The notes: a model not told the origin generated them from the letters alone. A stretch of DNA of 12,433 nt from Anaerolineales bacterium UBA7227 (GCA_002473085.1 DKTP01000123.1:263-12695), one strand, 5' to 3'; counted from the first letter of the stretch, positions 1 through 6,905 are shown. Numbers and translations: made by a program.

Positions 1-323
1 GGAACGTCGGGCCCCGCCAGCAGGACGGAAACGTACAACGGGCTGGCGTAGGTGAGGTCCCGCTCGACGCATTCTTCGATGGAATGTTTCGGATCGCCGA
101 ACCAGTACTTCAATCCCCATTGTTTGGATTCGGGGCTGCGGCTGGGGAAAAAAAGTTTCATCCCCTTGTTGTAGGATTCGATCGGGGAAATTTCATGGAA
201 GAGGTCCCCCAACCCTTCCTTTTTCAGGCGCTCGAAAGAGTCAAGTTGAACCTCGATCAGATTGGGAAGACCAAGGTTCACTGGAATACGCGCGTAATTT
301 TTCTGGGGCAAAGAGGATGCCAT
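1..323 (-). CDS. rpoB: RNA polymerase beta subunit, N-terminal part (runs off the window)
   Basis: Beta subunit of DNA-dependent RNA polymerase; about 107 N-terminal residues are visible and the rest lies beyond base 1. The translation carries the hallmark start of bacterial RpoB: IPVNLGLPNLIEVQLDSFE near residues 13-31, DLFHEISPIESYN near 40-52, and KHSIEECVERDLTYASPLYV near 79-98. These match the family pattern of LPNLIEIQLDS, ISPIED and ERDATYAAPL. The ATG at 323 is chosen because an AGGAG lies a few bases upstream and the family begins only a few residues before this block. No ribosomal protein gene (rplL) precedes it: the gene has its own promoter and is divergent from the FtsK-like operon. 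It would be missed by a search for complete ORFs because its stop lies outside the window. Identity is very secure. Confidence 0.96.
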   Translation of the reverse strand, partial: MASSLPQKNYARIPVNLGLPNLIEVQLDSFERLKKEGLGDLFHEISPIESYNKGMKLFFPSRSPESKQWGLKYWFGDPKHSIEECVERDLTYASPLYVSVLLAGPDV

Positions 324-395
324 TCGTCTCTCCTGACCTTCGACTGACGATTAAAAAATTTGCCCGCCTCCATCGATTCGGGACGGCGACATATT

Positions 396-424
396 ATTAT
401 AACGTCAATACGGGAGAATTGCAA
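396..424 (-). promoter_or_regulatory. Sigma70-type promoter of rpoB
   Basis: Read on the minus strand, a TTGCAA -35 box (424-419) and a perfect TATAAT -10 box (401-396) are separated by exactly 17 bp. The predicted start is near 389, giving a 5' leader of about 66 nt that ends in the AGGAG ribosome-binding site of rpoB. The match is strong, but the start site is inferred. Confidence 0.82.
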
Positions 425-532
425 GGAAATTTTTCGACAAAAAACGAAATTGAAGCCGACGGAGCGCGTCCTGGCCGCGCAGCCCTGGATAACCGTCGCG
501 GCATTTCCCAAAAAATCGGAATTAATCACCTC

Positions 533-560
533 TTGACAAAAATCAATTCCTCCATATAAT
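533..560 (+). promoter_or_regulatory. Strong sigma70-type promoter of the FtsK-like operon
   Basis: A consensus TTGACA -35 box (533-538), a 16-bp spacer and a consensus TATAAT -10 box (555-560) make this the closest match to consensus in the window. The predicted start is about 567-568, only some 14 nt before the ATG at 582. No Shine-Dalgarno sequence is visible in that short leader. The -10 box and start site are covered by a perfect inverted repeat, so a strong promoter appears to be held off by a repressor. Confidence 0.87.
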
Positions 561-580
561 CTAGAACATCTGTTCTAGAT
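559..580. promoter_or_regulatory. Perfect 10-bp inverted repeat, candidate LexA (SOS) operator
   Basis: Two perfect 10-bp arms, ATCTAGAACA (559-568) and TGTTCTAGAT (571-580), are separated by 2 bp. The core is GAAC-N4-GTTC, the shape of the LexA/DinR box known from Bacillus and actinobacteria. The site overlaps the end of the -10 box and the predicted transcription start and stops 2 bp before the ATG, a classical repressor position. That LexA is the binder is inferred from the motif; lexA itself is not in the window. Another dimeric repressor remains possible. Confidence 0.78.
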
Positions 581-581
581 T

Positions 582-1382
582 ATGAAAAACCCTAACATTT
601 ACTCCCTGGCGATGGAAGCCCTGACAGAACTCGTGCCAGAAATCAACGCGGCCGGCGCGGACGTGGGAACGGTCTTGCCCTCCCTGACAGAGGCGCTGAC
701 CGATCTCGCGCCCCTGCCCCGCGAGGCGCTTTTCTTCGGCATTGCCGAGGACGGCCTGCCCATCCTTTTAAATCTGCACGACCCCATCCCCGGCCCGTTG
801 CTGGTCTGCGCGGACGCCGGCGCGGGGAAGACCGCTTTTCTGCAATTGGCGGCCCAGGCCATGATCGAAATGCACTCGCCCGAAGATGTACAATTCGGCG
901 TCCTGACAGGTCATCCGGAAGAATGGCGAAATCTCGAACGGACCGAACACTGCGCGGGGGTATTCGCCATCCACGAGCAGGCCGCCATGGATTTCGTCCG
1001 CTCGCTCGGCGAATGGGCGCACACAAACCGCTCGCGGCAATCGGTCGTCTTCCTGCTCGACGATCTATCACGGATCGAGAACGCGGACGACGACGTCAAA
1101 GATACCCTGCGCTGGCTCCTCCTGCGCGGACCGTCGCGGCACGTCTGGCCGATCGTCGCGCTCGATCCGTCCGACGGGGAAAGGTTTCTGCCGTGGCTCG
1201 ACTTCTTCCGCACGCGCATCTTCGGGCAGACGACGGACGCGGCCTGGGCCGAGGCCGCCGCGAGGTCCGCGCGAGGCGGGTTGGATTCCCTCGTAGCCGG
1301 TTCGCAGTTCGCCATGCTCGAAGGCTCGCGCTGGCTGAAGTTTTGGCTTCCGCGTCTGGAGGAAGGAGGCTCGTCCCGATGA
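582..1382 (+). CDS. Small FtsK/SpoIIIE-like P-loop ATPase, putatively SOS-controlled
   Basis: A 266-residue protein that resembles one FtsK/SpoIIIE (or EccC-type) motor domain without the usual membrane or DNA-reading (gamma) parts. The segment GIAEDGLPILLNL (53-65) followed by PLLVCADAGAGKTAFLQLA (72-90) fits the family pattern DGxPVxxDL...PHLLIAGxTGSGKS. Walker A is A77-x4-G82-K83-T84. Walker B is VVFLLDD, 155-161. No signal peptide or membrane segment is seen, so it should be cytosolic. The 50 residues before the ATPase core are unassigned. There is no Shine-Dalgarno sequence at the ATG; the short leader suggests near-leaderless translation. It overlaps the next gene by ATGA, so the two are probably made together. 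Substrate unknown: DNA pumping, or an AAA-like remodelling role at damaged DNA, are guesses. The P-loop call is firm; the FtsK link is likely. Confidence 0.8.
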   Translation: MKNPNIYSLAMEALTELVPEINAAGADVGTVLPSLTEALTDLAPLPREALFFGIAEDGLPILLNLHDPIPGPLLVCADAGAGKTAFLQLAAQAMIEMHSPEDVQFGVLTGHPEEWRNLERTEHCAGVFAIHEQAAMDFVRSLGEWAHTNRSRQSVVFLLDDLSRIENADDDVKDTLRWLLLRGPSRHVWPIVALDPSDGERFLPWLDFFRTRIFGQTTDAAWAEAAARSARGGLDSLVAGSQFAMLEGSRWLKFWLPRLEEGGSSR

Positions 1383-1609
1383 ACCGAGGCATGTTGTGGT
1401 TCGACAATAACCCGAAGACCGACCTGGCTTCGAAGATCAAACAGGCCGCCGAATACTACCGTCAAAAATACGGCGCCATGCCAAACCTTTGTTTTGTGCA
1501 TCCATCCATGCTGGCGGAAAAAGCCGCCGAAAACGGACGCATCGTCATCCGCCCGTACCGTCCGGTTTTGCCCGGCTATCTATGGATCGGCGTGGCTGAG
1601 AAGAATTAG
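1379..1609 (+). CDS. Small protein of unknown function, partner of the FtsK-like ATPase
   Basis: A 76-residue protein starting at the ATG at 1379, whose ATG overlaps the TGA of the ATPase gene and is preceded by AAGGAGG (1363-1369). It contains WFDNNPKTDLASKIKQAAEY, then YRQKYG, NLCFVHPSML and a C-terminal VRP/IRPY-type strand followed by PGYLWIGV. This looks like a compact alpha/beta domain with one Cys and one His (LCFVHP) side by side. No membrane segment or signal peptide is visible. I have the impression that similar small proteins occur in other Chloroflexota, but I cannot name a characterised family. The overlap and shared operator imply that it works with the ATPase, perhaps as an adaptor; this is inference. 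The gene is real given its ribosome-binding site, overlap and protein-like composition. Confidence 0.8.
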   Translation: MNRGMLWFDNNPKTDLASKIKQAAEYYRQKYGAMPNLCFVHPSMLAEKAAENGRIVIRPYRPVLPGYLWIGVAEKN

Positions 1610-1633
1610 CCTTGTGGTTCCTCCCCTTTTGCA

Positions 1634-1663
1634 GAGCCTCCCGCAGAAAACTGCGGGAGGCTC
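1634..1663 (+). terminator. Terminator hairpin between the FtsK-like operon and acpS
   Basis: A perfect 13-bp stem, GAGCCTCCCGCAG (1634-1646) with its complement (1651-1663), and an AAAA loop. The plus side is followed by a weak T-rich tail (ATTTCAT) and the minus side by GCAAAAGG. It lies between convergent genes, 6 bp from the acpS stop, so it may stop transcription in both directions. Confidence 0.85.
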
Positions 1664-1669
1664 ATTTCA

Positions 1670-2035
1670 TCATCCAGTCCCCACCACCATCGCCACCGCG
1701 TGACTTTGGCTGTGACTGATGCTCAGCGACCAGTTCGTCACGCCCTGCTCGCGCGCCAGCCTCTCCGCCGCGCCGTGCAGAACGAGTTGCGGCGCGCCCG
1801 ATTCGGCGCGCAGGATTTCGATCTCCTTCCAGGCCACGTCGCCGATGCCGCAGCCCAACGCCTTGGCGGCGGCTTCTTTGGCGGCGAATCGCCCCGCCAG
1901 CGACGCGAGCTTGTCCTGGTCGGCGTCCAACTCCCGCGCGGTGAAAATGCGCCGCAGGAATTTTTCGCCGTGCGTTTCGATCGCGCCGCGCAGACGCTCG
2001 ATCTCCAGCAGGTCTATGCCCGTCGCCAGTTTCAT
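1670..2035 (-). CDS. acpS: Holo-[acyl-carrier-protein] synthase
   Basis: Moves the 4'-phosphopantetheine arm from CoA to a serine of acyl carrier protein, activating it for fatty acid synthesis. The 121-residue product has the usual AcpS length. The family motifs are in order: GIDLLEIERL (6-15) with metal-binding Asp8, FTARELD (31-37), RFAAKEAAAKAL (49-60) with catalytic Glu54, and SISHSQSHAVA (105-115). A longer in-frame start at 2077 would add 14 residues overlapping the peptidase gene and no family feature; ATG at 2035 gives the canonical MKLATGID start and lies 1 bp after the upstream TGA, implying translational coupling. It is the last gene of the M16 operon, and the pairing may only be transcriptional. 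Confidence 0.95.
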   Translation of the reverse strand: MKLATGIDLLEIERLRGAIETHGEKFLRRIFTARELDADQDKLASLAGRFAAKEAAAKALGCGIGDVAWKEIEILRAESGAPQLVLHGAAERLAREQGVTNWSLSISHSQSHAVAMVVGTG

Positions 2036-2036
2036 G

Positions 2037-3317
2037 TCACGGCCCCGCGACGGCGATCGCCAACCTGTCGGCGTCAATAAATTTTTCCGCCGCGGCCCGC
2101 ACCTGCGCGCGCGTCACGCCGCGCACCAGCCCGTCATAGCGGCGGTAGTAATCGAGTCCCAGGTCGAAGCGCTCGATGTTGAGCAGCGCGCCCGCCACGC
2201 CGCCGTTCGACTCGAGCGAGAGCGGCAGACGCCCGACGTAATTATCCTGACTATCGGCCAGTTCCTGCGCGGCGACGCCCTTCTGGACGAAACGCCGCAA
2301 CTCCGCGACGATCAAGTCCACGGCCTTCTGAACGTTGAGCGGATTCACGCCCGCCGAGACTTCCCACGAGCCCGGCCCCGTCCCCGCGTTCAGGCTGCTG
2401 GAGGCGTAATACGCCAGCCCCGATTTCTCGCGGACGACGTCGCCGATACGGCCCATCATCCCAAACTGGCCGAGGACGGAATTCCCCAGCGAGGCGGCCA
2501 TGAAATCCTCGTCTTTGCGGCGCGGGCCGATCGTCCCGATGACGAGATCGCTCTGGCTTTTGCCCGCGATCTGATGGACGCGTTTCTTCGTCTGCGCGGG
2601 GGCGGATTGCTCGGGGATGGCGGGACGCTCTTCCTGCGCGGGATTCGTCCACGCGCCGAGCGCGCGCCGCGCCGTCTCGACCGCGCGCTGCGGGTCCACC
2701 GCGCCGACGATGGCGATCACCATCCCGCGTGGACCGATCGTCCGCTTGTGGAAATCCTGCATGTCCTCGCGCGTGATGGATCGGACCGTCTCGGGCCAGC
2801 CGTCGTCGGGACGCGCGTACGGGTGTCCTTCAAACAGCATCTCGTTGAAGATGAGGTCTGCCATGTCGGAGGTATCCTGCGCGCGGATGGCGAGAGCGGT
2901 CAACATTTGGGCGCGCAGGCGTTCGATCTGCTCCGTCGGAAAAGTCGGGAATTGAATCGTCTCGGAGAGAACGTCGAGCAGGAGAGGCAGGTCTTCGGCG
3001 AGGGCGCGTCCGCTGAAACCCGAAGTGTAAGTCCCCGAATCGTAGCCGAAGCCCGCGCCCGCCGATTCGAGCGCGTCGTAGATTGCCTGCATGTCGCGTT
3101 TTGCCGTCCCGCGCATCAACGCGGAAAAAACGAAGTCCGCCAGCCCCAGTTTTTCGTCCGATTCGAAGAGACTGCCCGAGGCGAGATAACCGCTCATCAC
3201 TACAGACGGGCTGTTGAAGTTGGCGCGGCTGAGGACGGTGATCCCGTTGGGAAGGGTCTCGCGATGGATGTCGTCGGGGCCTGGCAGGCTGACTGCCGCT
3301 GATTTTTTACTGACCAT
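2037..3317 (-). CDS. M16B peptidase-like subunit lacking the zinc site
   Basis: A 426-residue M16 (insulinase/mitochondrial processing peptidase) fold protein that has lost its catalytic residues. Aligning it to its neighbour, the block G-I-S-H-W-V-E-H-M becomes G-L-A-D61-F-V-F64-S65-A, so the HxxEH zinc motif reads DxxFS. The rest of the fold is kept: the LPNGITVLSR start (22-31), an MRGT after the lost motif, and a C-terminal half with REKSGLAYYASS. Known M16B heterodimers, such as Sphingomonas peptidase pairs and mitochondrial MPP alpha/beta, combine one active and one inactive chain, the latter giving substrate-binding residues. Its ATG lies inside the 3' end of the active-subunit gene (11-bp overlap) and its stop is 1 bp from acpS. 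No signal peptide is seen, suggesting a cytosolic complex. Confidence 0.92.
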   Translation of the reverse strand: MVSKKSAAVSLPGPDDIHRETLPNGITVLSRANFNSPSVVMSGYLASGSLFESDEKLGLADFVFSALMRGTAKRDMQAIYDALESAGAGFGYDSGTYTSGFSGRALAEDLPLLLDVLSETIQFPTFPTEQIERLRAQMLTALAIRAQDTSDMADLIFNEMLFEGHPYARPDDGWPETVRSITREDMQDFHKRTIGPRGMVIAIVGAVDPQRAVETARRALGAWTNPAQEERPAIPEQSAPAQTKKRVHQIAGKSQSDLVIGTIGPRRKDEDFMAASLGNSVLGQFGMMGRIGDVVREKSGLAYYASSSLNAGTGPGSWEVSAGVNPLNVQKAVDLIVAELRRFVQKGVAAQELADSQDNYVGRLPLSLESNGGVAGALLNIERFDLGLDYYRRYDGLVRGVTRAQVRAAAEKFIDADRLAIAVAGP

Positions 3318-4605
3318 GGGAAACCTCCCCGCCGCCGGTTGGGATATACACGCCCACCACCCGCGAGCGCGGGCGGAAGTATGCGCGCGCCACGCGTTCC
3401 ACGTCTGCGGGCGTGACGGCGGACAGTTTATCGAGATATGTCAAAAACCAATCGTAGGTCGCGAACATTTCCGAGTAGCCCATCCAGAAAGCCTGGTTGG
3501 TGACGCTTTCGCTTCCGTAGGCAAAGATGGCGCGCGCCTGCTTGATGGCGCGGGCGATCTCCGCCTCGCTGACGCGCTCGTTCTGCACGCGTTCGATCTC
3601 CGCGTCCAGCGCGGCAAGGGCTTCTTCGGGTTTGCGTCTGGGATGCACGGTGATCGTAAAAAAGTAGAGGTGCGGGTCAATGGTCGCGCTCGCGCCGCCG
3701 GAGACGCCGACCGCGTATTCCTTTTCCACGAGGGCGCGGTAGAGACGCGAGGTGCGGTTTGAGATTCCGCCGCCGAACATGTTGAGGTTGCTTGGGCCGG
3801 CCAGCAGACTGTCGAGGACGGAGAGCGCGAAAAAGTCGGGATGGGACGCGGCCGGGAAGCGGTACGCGGCCTGAACGTAGGCCGTTTCGCCGGGGCCTTC
3901 CACGTTGAGGCGGAGTTCGCCGTCCTGGGGCGGCTCGTGACGCGCCAGCCGCGGCGGCGTCTTGCCTTTGGGAATCCGCTCGAATAATTGACGGATGCGC
4001 GCCAGCATTTCCTTCGAGTTGAAATCGCCCGCCACCGCCATGACCGCGTTGTTCGGGACGTAGTAGGTTTTGTAGTGCCGATAGAGGTCGTCGCGGGTCA
4101 TCGTCCGCAGGTCGGCTTTATCGCCGATGATCTCGTGGTGGTAGGGATGGATACGGAAGGCGGCGTGTTGGATCGCCTCGCCGAGGCGGAAGAGCGGCTC
4201 GTTCTCGCTGCCCTCGCGCTCCGAAATGATGACCGTCCGCTCCGAGGCGACTTCCTTCGGGTCGAAAATGCTGTTCTTCATGCGGTCGGCTTCGAGGCGC
4301 AGGCCGAGGTCAATTTTGCCGGCGGGCATGGTCTCGAAGTAAGTCGTCCAATCCATGTAGGTGAAGGCGTTCCAGAATCCGCCGTCGCGCGAGACGGCCT
4401 TGTCCAGCGCTTTGGCGGGGAATTTCGGCGTGCCTTTGAACTGCATGTGTTCAACCCAGTGCGAAATGCCCGTGCGCCCGGTGGTCTCGTCCTTCGAGCC
4501 GACGCGGTACCACACCCACGAGGAGACCAGCGGCGCGGTGTGAATCTCTTTCAGGAAAACGGTTAATCCATTGGATAGAACGGTCTTCTTAAAATCTTTT
4601 TTCAT
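3307..4605 (-). CDS. M16B zinc peptidase, catalytic subunit
   Basis: A 432-residue zinc peptidase of the pitrilysin/MPP-beta type, which cleaves peptides inside a closed chamber. The inverted zinc motif is H49-W-V-E52-H53, and Glu129 lies 76 residues after His53, the spacing expected for the third zinc ligand. Other family signatures are the N-terminal LSNGLTVFL (10-18), FKGTPKFPA (56-64) and the NAFTYMDWTTYFE stretch (79-91). The C-terminal half has the usual M16 second domain with SRLYRALVEKEYAVGV. ATG at 4605 follows AAGAGGTT. The next gene starts inside its 3' end, so a fixed ratio with the inactive subunit is likely, and the two probably form a heterodimer. The physiological substrate is unknown. 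Confidence 0.94.
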   Translation of the reverse strand: MKKDFKKTVLSNGLTVFLKEIHTAPLVSSWVWYRVGSKDETTGRTGISHWVEHMQFKGTPKFPAKALDKAVSRDGGFWNAFTYMDWTTYFETMPAGKIDLGLRLEADRMKNSIFDPKEVASERTVIISEREGSENEPLFRLGEAIQHAAFRIHPYHHEIIGDKADLRTMTRDDLYRHYKTYYVPNNAVMAVAGDFNSKEMLARIRQLFERIPKGKTPPRLARHEPPQDGELRLNVEGPGETAYVQAAYRFPAASHPDFFALSVLDSLLAGPSNLNMFGGGISNRTSRLYRALVEKEYAVGVSGGASATIDPHLYFFTITVHPRRKPEEALAALDAEIERVQNERVSEAEIARAIKQARAIFAYGSESVTNQAFWMGYSEMFATYDWFLTYLDKLSAVTPADVERVARAYFRPRSRVVGVYIPTGGGEVSHGQ

Positions 4606-4642
4606 GGAACCTCTTGTAAGTGGGGCTTTCCGTCCCGTCGCG

Positions 4643-5554
4643 TTACTTCGGCGGGAATTTTGCTTTCTCGCAGATCAAAACGTTGTTCCGGTCCACGGCG
4701 TGCGCGTCGAGCAGGCAGTATAGCGGCTCCAGCACATCCATCAGGCCGGTGAACGAGGCGCCGAGCTCGGTCTGCGCGAGGTCAATATCCACAGGCACTT
4801 GCATCGCGACGGGAACCATCTTGTCCACTGGCACGGTCAGCGTCAACCAGATCGGCAGGAGCGTGCCGGCGGGCAGGATGATGTCGGCGGGCGCGTTCGA
4901 AATCTCCAGCCCGCCTGTCACCACCGTGACCGTGGCGCCGTTGATCCGCACCGGCTCGCTCAACGCCACCTGGACCTGCTGGTTGATCTGCAAATCGAAT
5001 TGGACGGGGATCTCCGTCGCCAGCGGGATGGTCGCCCGAATGTGCGCGTTGTTCATGCTCTCAAAGTTCGAATACAGCCCGCGCACCGTATCCAGCGGCA
5101 TATCCTTCAACGCCAGCAGCTGGTTGTATTGGACGTTCAAGCGGCGGACGTACAACAGCAGGATGATGACGACCGCGATCAGGATCGCGTCCACCGCGAG
5201 GCCGATCCAACTGGTGATCGTCCAGAACGCGGGGGCGAGACGCTCCCGCTCGACCTTGAAGCGGACTCCGCTTCCGGGCCGCGTCTTCCCGACGGGAGAG
5301 CGCGGCGCGGCGGGACCCGGCGCGGACGCGGCTTTGACGGCGCGCGGCAGCCGGTCCAGAACGCCGCCAGACGGTTCGGGAGGCGGCGCGGACGCGGCTG
5401 TCTCATCTTCGGACGCGCGCGGCAGCCGGTCCAGAACGCCGTCAGACGGTTCGGGAGGCGGCGTCGGCGCGGCAGGGACGCGTTCCACTTCGTCGTCTCC
5501 ATCCATAATAGCGCGAAAACGCGCGGCGGTGTCGTCGTTCAAGGATTTGGTCAT
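4643..5554 (-). CDS. Single-pass membrane protein with Pro-rich tandem repeat, unknown function
   Basis: A 303-residue protein, first gene of the M16/acpS operon. Order of parts: an acidic start; a Pro/Ala-rich low-complexity region with a 25-residue tandem duplication (PPPEPS..GVLDRLPRA at about 32-46 and 57-71); a basic stretch (about 88-106); one hydrophobic helix (about 114-136, ILIAVVIILLLYV); and a beta-rich C-terminal domain rich in Val, Ile and Pro (about 150-300), with phrases such as IPLATEIPVQFDL and TLTVPVDKMVPVAMQVPVDI. With positive charge before the helix, the repeat region is probably cytosolic and the C-terminal domain outside. ATG at 5554 follows GGAGG. No family is recognised. 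It lies 37 bp upstream of the catalytic peptidase gene, which suggests but does not prove a functional link. Confidence 0.85.
   Translation of the reverse strand: MTKSLNDDTAARFRAIMDGDDEVERVPAAPTPPPEPSDGVLDRLPRASEDETAASAPPPEPSGGVLDRLPRAVKAASAPGPAAPRSPVGKTRPGSGVRFKVERERLAPAFWTITSWIGLAVDAILIAVVIILLLYVRRLNVQYNQLLALKDMPLDTVRGLYSNFESMNNAHIRATIPLATEIPVQFDLQINQQVQVALSEPVRINGATVTVVTGGLEISNAPADIILPAGTLLPIWLTLTVPVDKMVPVAMQVPVDIDLAQTELGASFTGLMDVLEPLYCLLDAHAVDRNNVLICEKAKFPPK
5340..5463. repeat. Two-copy 75-bp direct repeat inside the membrane-protein gene
   Basis: Bases 5340-5388 and 5415-5463 are nearly identical at an offset of exactly 75 bp (25 codons), encoding the duplicated PPPEPS..GVLDRLPRA segment. 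Being in phase, it lengthens the linker without breaking the frame. It looks like recent slippage or unequal recombination. Confidence 0.85.
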
Positions 5555-5671
5555 GGATGCCTCCGAAATTTGGCTAATCGTAACACAGGATGGAGTCGCC
5601 TTTATAAAATGATCTGAAACTTGGCGCGCTCAAAATGGGGAATTCCATGATCGGCGCTTCAGGATTGCGGC

Positions 5672-5700
5672 TTGACCGCCTGCCTCAATTTGCTTATGAT
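5672..5700 (+). promoter_or_regulatory. Sigma70-type promoter of the methyltransferase gene
   Basis: TTGACC (5672-5677) and TATGAT (5695-5700) are separated by 17 bp. The predicted start near 5707 gives a leader of about 175 nt before the ATG at 5882. Confidence 0.75.
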
Positions 5701-5815
5701 TGGGTTTGGGAGTCCTGGCTCGTCCTCCTTGGTGTGATCGCCTGCAAGGGGACAAGACGCGCTCTTCAATCTATAACTTTCGTATCGCCAAAGAATTAAA
5801 GAGCGCCCGGTCGCT

Positions 5816-5849
5816 GTCGGCGCGTAACGCGCTTGTAAACGACGCCGGC
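5816..5849 (+). other. Possible hairpin in the methyltransferase leader
   Basis: GTCGGCG (5816-5822) can pair with CGCCGGC (5843-5849). An alternative small hairpin, GCGCG (5820-5824) with CGCGC (5828-5832) and a TAA loop, would exclude it. The structures lie about 17 nt upstream of the GAGGAG ribosome-binding site. In GC-rich DNA this may be chance; no known riboswitch motif is recognised. Confidence 0.3.
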
Positions 5850-5881
5850 CATCCGATCGGACCTTTGAGGAGAATCATATC

Positions 5882-6634
5882 ATGTCTCTTGACGACCGCT
5901 ACCGCTCCGAGACCGAGAAGTGGGATCAGATCGCGAAGAAGCAATCTCAACACGTCGAAATTCTGCCTCCAGAATTGGACTTCCATGCCTTCGCGCAGCG
6001 CGACGAGGAATTCCCCGGCGTGTCGGAATTCCTGGGCGACATTCGCGGAAAACAAATCCTCGAGCTCGGCTGCGGAGCCGGCAAGATGGCGACCCTGCTG
6101 GCAAGGAGCGGCGCCGACGTGACGGCGTTCGACCTTTCTCCCAAAAGCGTTGCCCTCGCCAGGACAATGGCAAGGGCAAACGGAGTGGAGATCAAAGCCC
6201 TGGTCTCCGCGGGCGAACACCTGCCGTTTGCCTCGGAAGCCTTCGATATCGTGGTCGGCAAATCCATTCTCCATCACCTCGTCCCGGAAATCGCCCGGCA
6301 CGATCTCTACCGCGTGCTGAAGAAGGACGGCAAAATGGTTTTTGTGGAACCGCTGGGAATGAATCCCATTCTCACTTTTATCCGTAAACATGTGCCGTAC
6401 CCTCACAAGGCCGTGGTCGGCGTTGACCGTCCGCTGACCTACGACGACATCAACGCCTGGACTGTGGACGCCAGGCAAACCCGGTATCAGGAGATTCAAT
6501 TCCTGAGCATGATCGAACGCGGATTTGGCTGGAACAATAACTTTCGGCTGTTGAGAAAAATGGACGAAAGCCTTTTGCGTTTCCCGCTGATTCGCCGTCT
6601 GTGCCGATACGTAGTCATCTACTCCGTCAAATAG
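5882..6634 (+). CDS. Class I SAM-dependent methyltransferase
   Basis: A 250-residue methyltransferase of the UbiE/Methyltransf_11 style. Motif I is ELGCGAGKMA (61-70), the SAM-ribose acidic residue is Asp84 in VTAFDLSP, the adenine-side motif is GEHLPF (111-116), followed by FDIVVGKSILHHL (121-133) and the post-motif LKKDGKMVFVEPL (146-158). The C-terminal 90 residues (RKHVPYPHKAVVGVDRPLTY and onward) form a substrate-side cap with many aromatic and basic residues, ending in a basic, moderately hydrophobic stretch (RFPLIRRLCRYVVIYSVK) that might touch membrane. ATG at 5882 follows GAGGAG with a 9-nt spacer. It is a single-gene unit. The substrate cannot be told: lipid, quinone and small-molecule acceptors are all possible. 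The fold is certain. Confidence 0.92.
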   Translation: MSLDDRYRSETEKWDQIAKKQSQHVEILPPELDFHAFAQRDEEFPGVSEFLGDIRGKQILELGCGAGKMATLLARSGADVTAFDLSPKSVALARTMARANGVEIKALVSAGEHLPFASEAFDIVVGKSILHHLVPEIARHDLYRVLKKDGKMVFVEPLGMNPILTFIRKHVPYPHKAVVGVDRPLTYDDINAWTVDARQTRYQEIQFLSMIERGFGWNNNFRLLRKMDESLLRFPLIRRLCRYVVIYSVK

Positions 6635-6837
6635 CGAGACGGGAACCGCGCCGCGTCCACGGGAACGGGCGCGCTCTGTTCGCGCGTCGACCCGTCCCTC
6701 GGCAGCCTCGCGATCGGCGATCCTGCCGGGAGCGGAATACTTAATTGGGGAGTTCCTGCGACCTTCGCGGATTTTGCGGTTCAGCGGGCTGGTCCAATAT
6801 TGATTTGAGGAAGCCATGCGAACGCCGAATTATCGTC
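6635..6837. other. Intergenic stretch with GC-rich dyads
   Basis: No gene is supported. The first 100 bases after the methyltransferase stop contain GC-rich inverted repeats, for example GCGCGC and GCGCGT around a TCTGTTC loop flanked by CGGG and CCCG. They could fold in the 3' end of the transcript, but no T-run follows, so a standard intrinsic terminator is not shown. Confidence 0.35.
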
Positions 6838-6867
6838 TTGTCGGATGGACAATTTCGCTTGTATAAT
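6838..6867 (+). promoter_or_regulatory. Promoter of the FprA-like reductase gene
   Basis: TTGTCG (6838-6843), an 18-bp spacer and a perfect TATAAT (6862-6867). The predicted start is near 6874, leaving a leader of about 32 nt that holds the GAGGAAA ribosome-binding site of the gene at 6906. Confidence 0.75.
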
Positions 6868-6905
6868 CGGCAGGCTTTATCAGATAAACTTTCGAGGAAA
6901 ATTTC

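Larger units (their letters stand above)
5555..5881. other. Divergent intergenic region (327 bp)
   Basis: No convincing gene is seen. It holds the ribosome-binding site of the minus-strand membrane-protein gene (GGAGG just right of 5554), an AT-rich patch around 5600-5608 that may contain its promoter (poor -35 match), the plus-strand promoter at 5672-5700 and the leader of the methyltransferase gene. Confidence 0.6.

Noticed and set aside
278..559. Short ORFs on both strands between rpoB and the FtsK-like gene
   Set aside because: They cross the rpoB promoter, have no ribosome-binding site and show low-complexity, non-family translations.
1719..3302. 527-residue plus-strand ORF across acpS and the inactive M16 gene
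   Set aside because: It is Arg-rich and has no family motif; it is the antisense shadow of two well-recognised genes.
5700..6122. Upstream ORF overlapping the methyltransferase start
   Set aside because: It begins at TTG on the promoter's -10 box and becomes Arg/Ser-rich inside the methyltransferase gene.
5771..6817. Long minus-strand ORF (348 residues) opposite the methyltransferase
   Set aside because: The plus strand has clear methyltransferase motifs with promoter and ribosome-binding site; the opposite frame is a GC-rich shadow.
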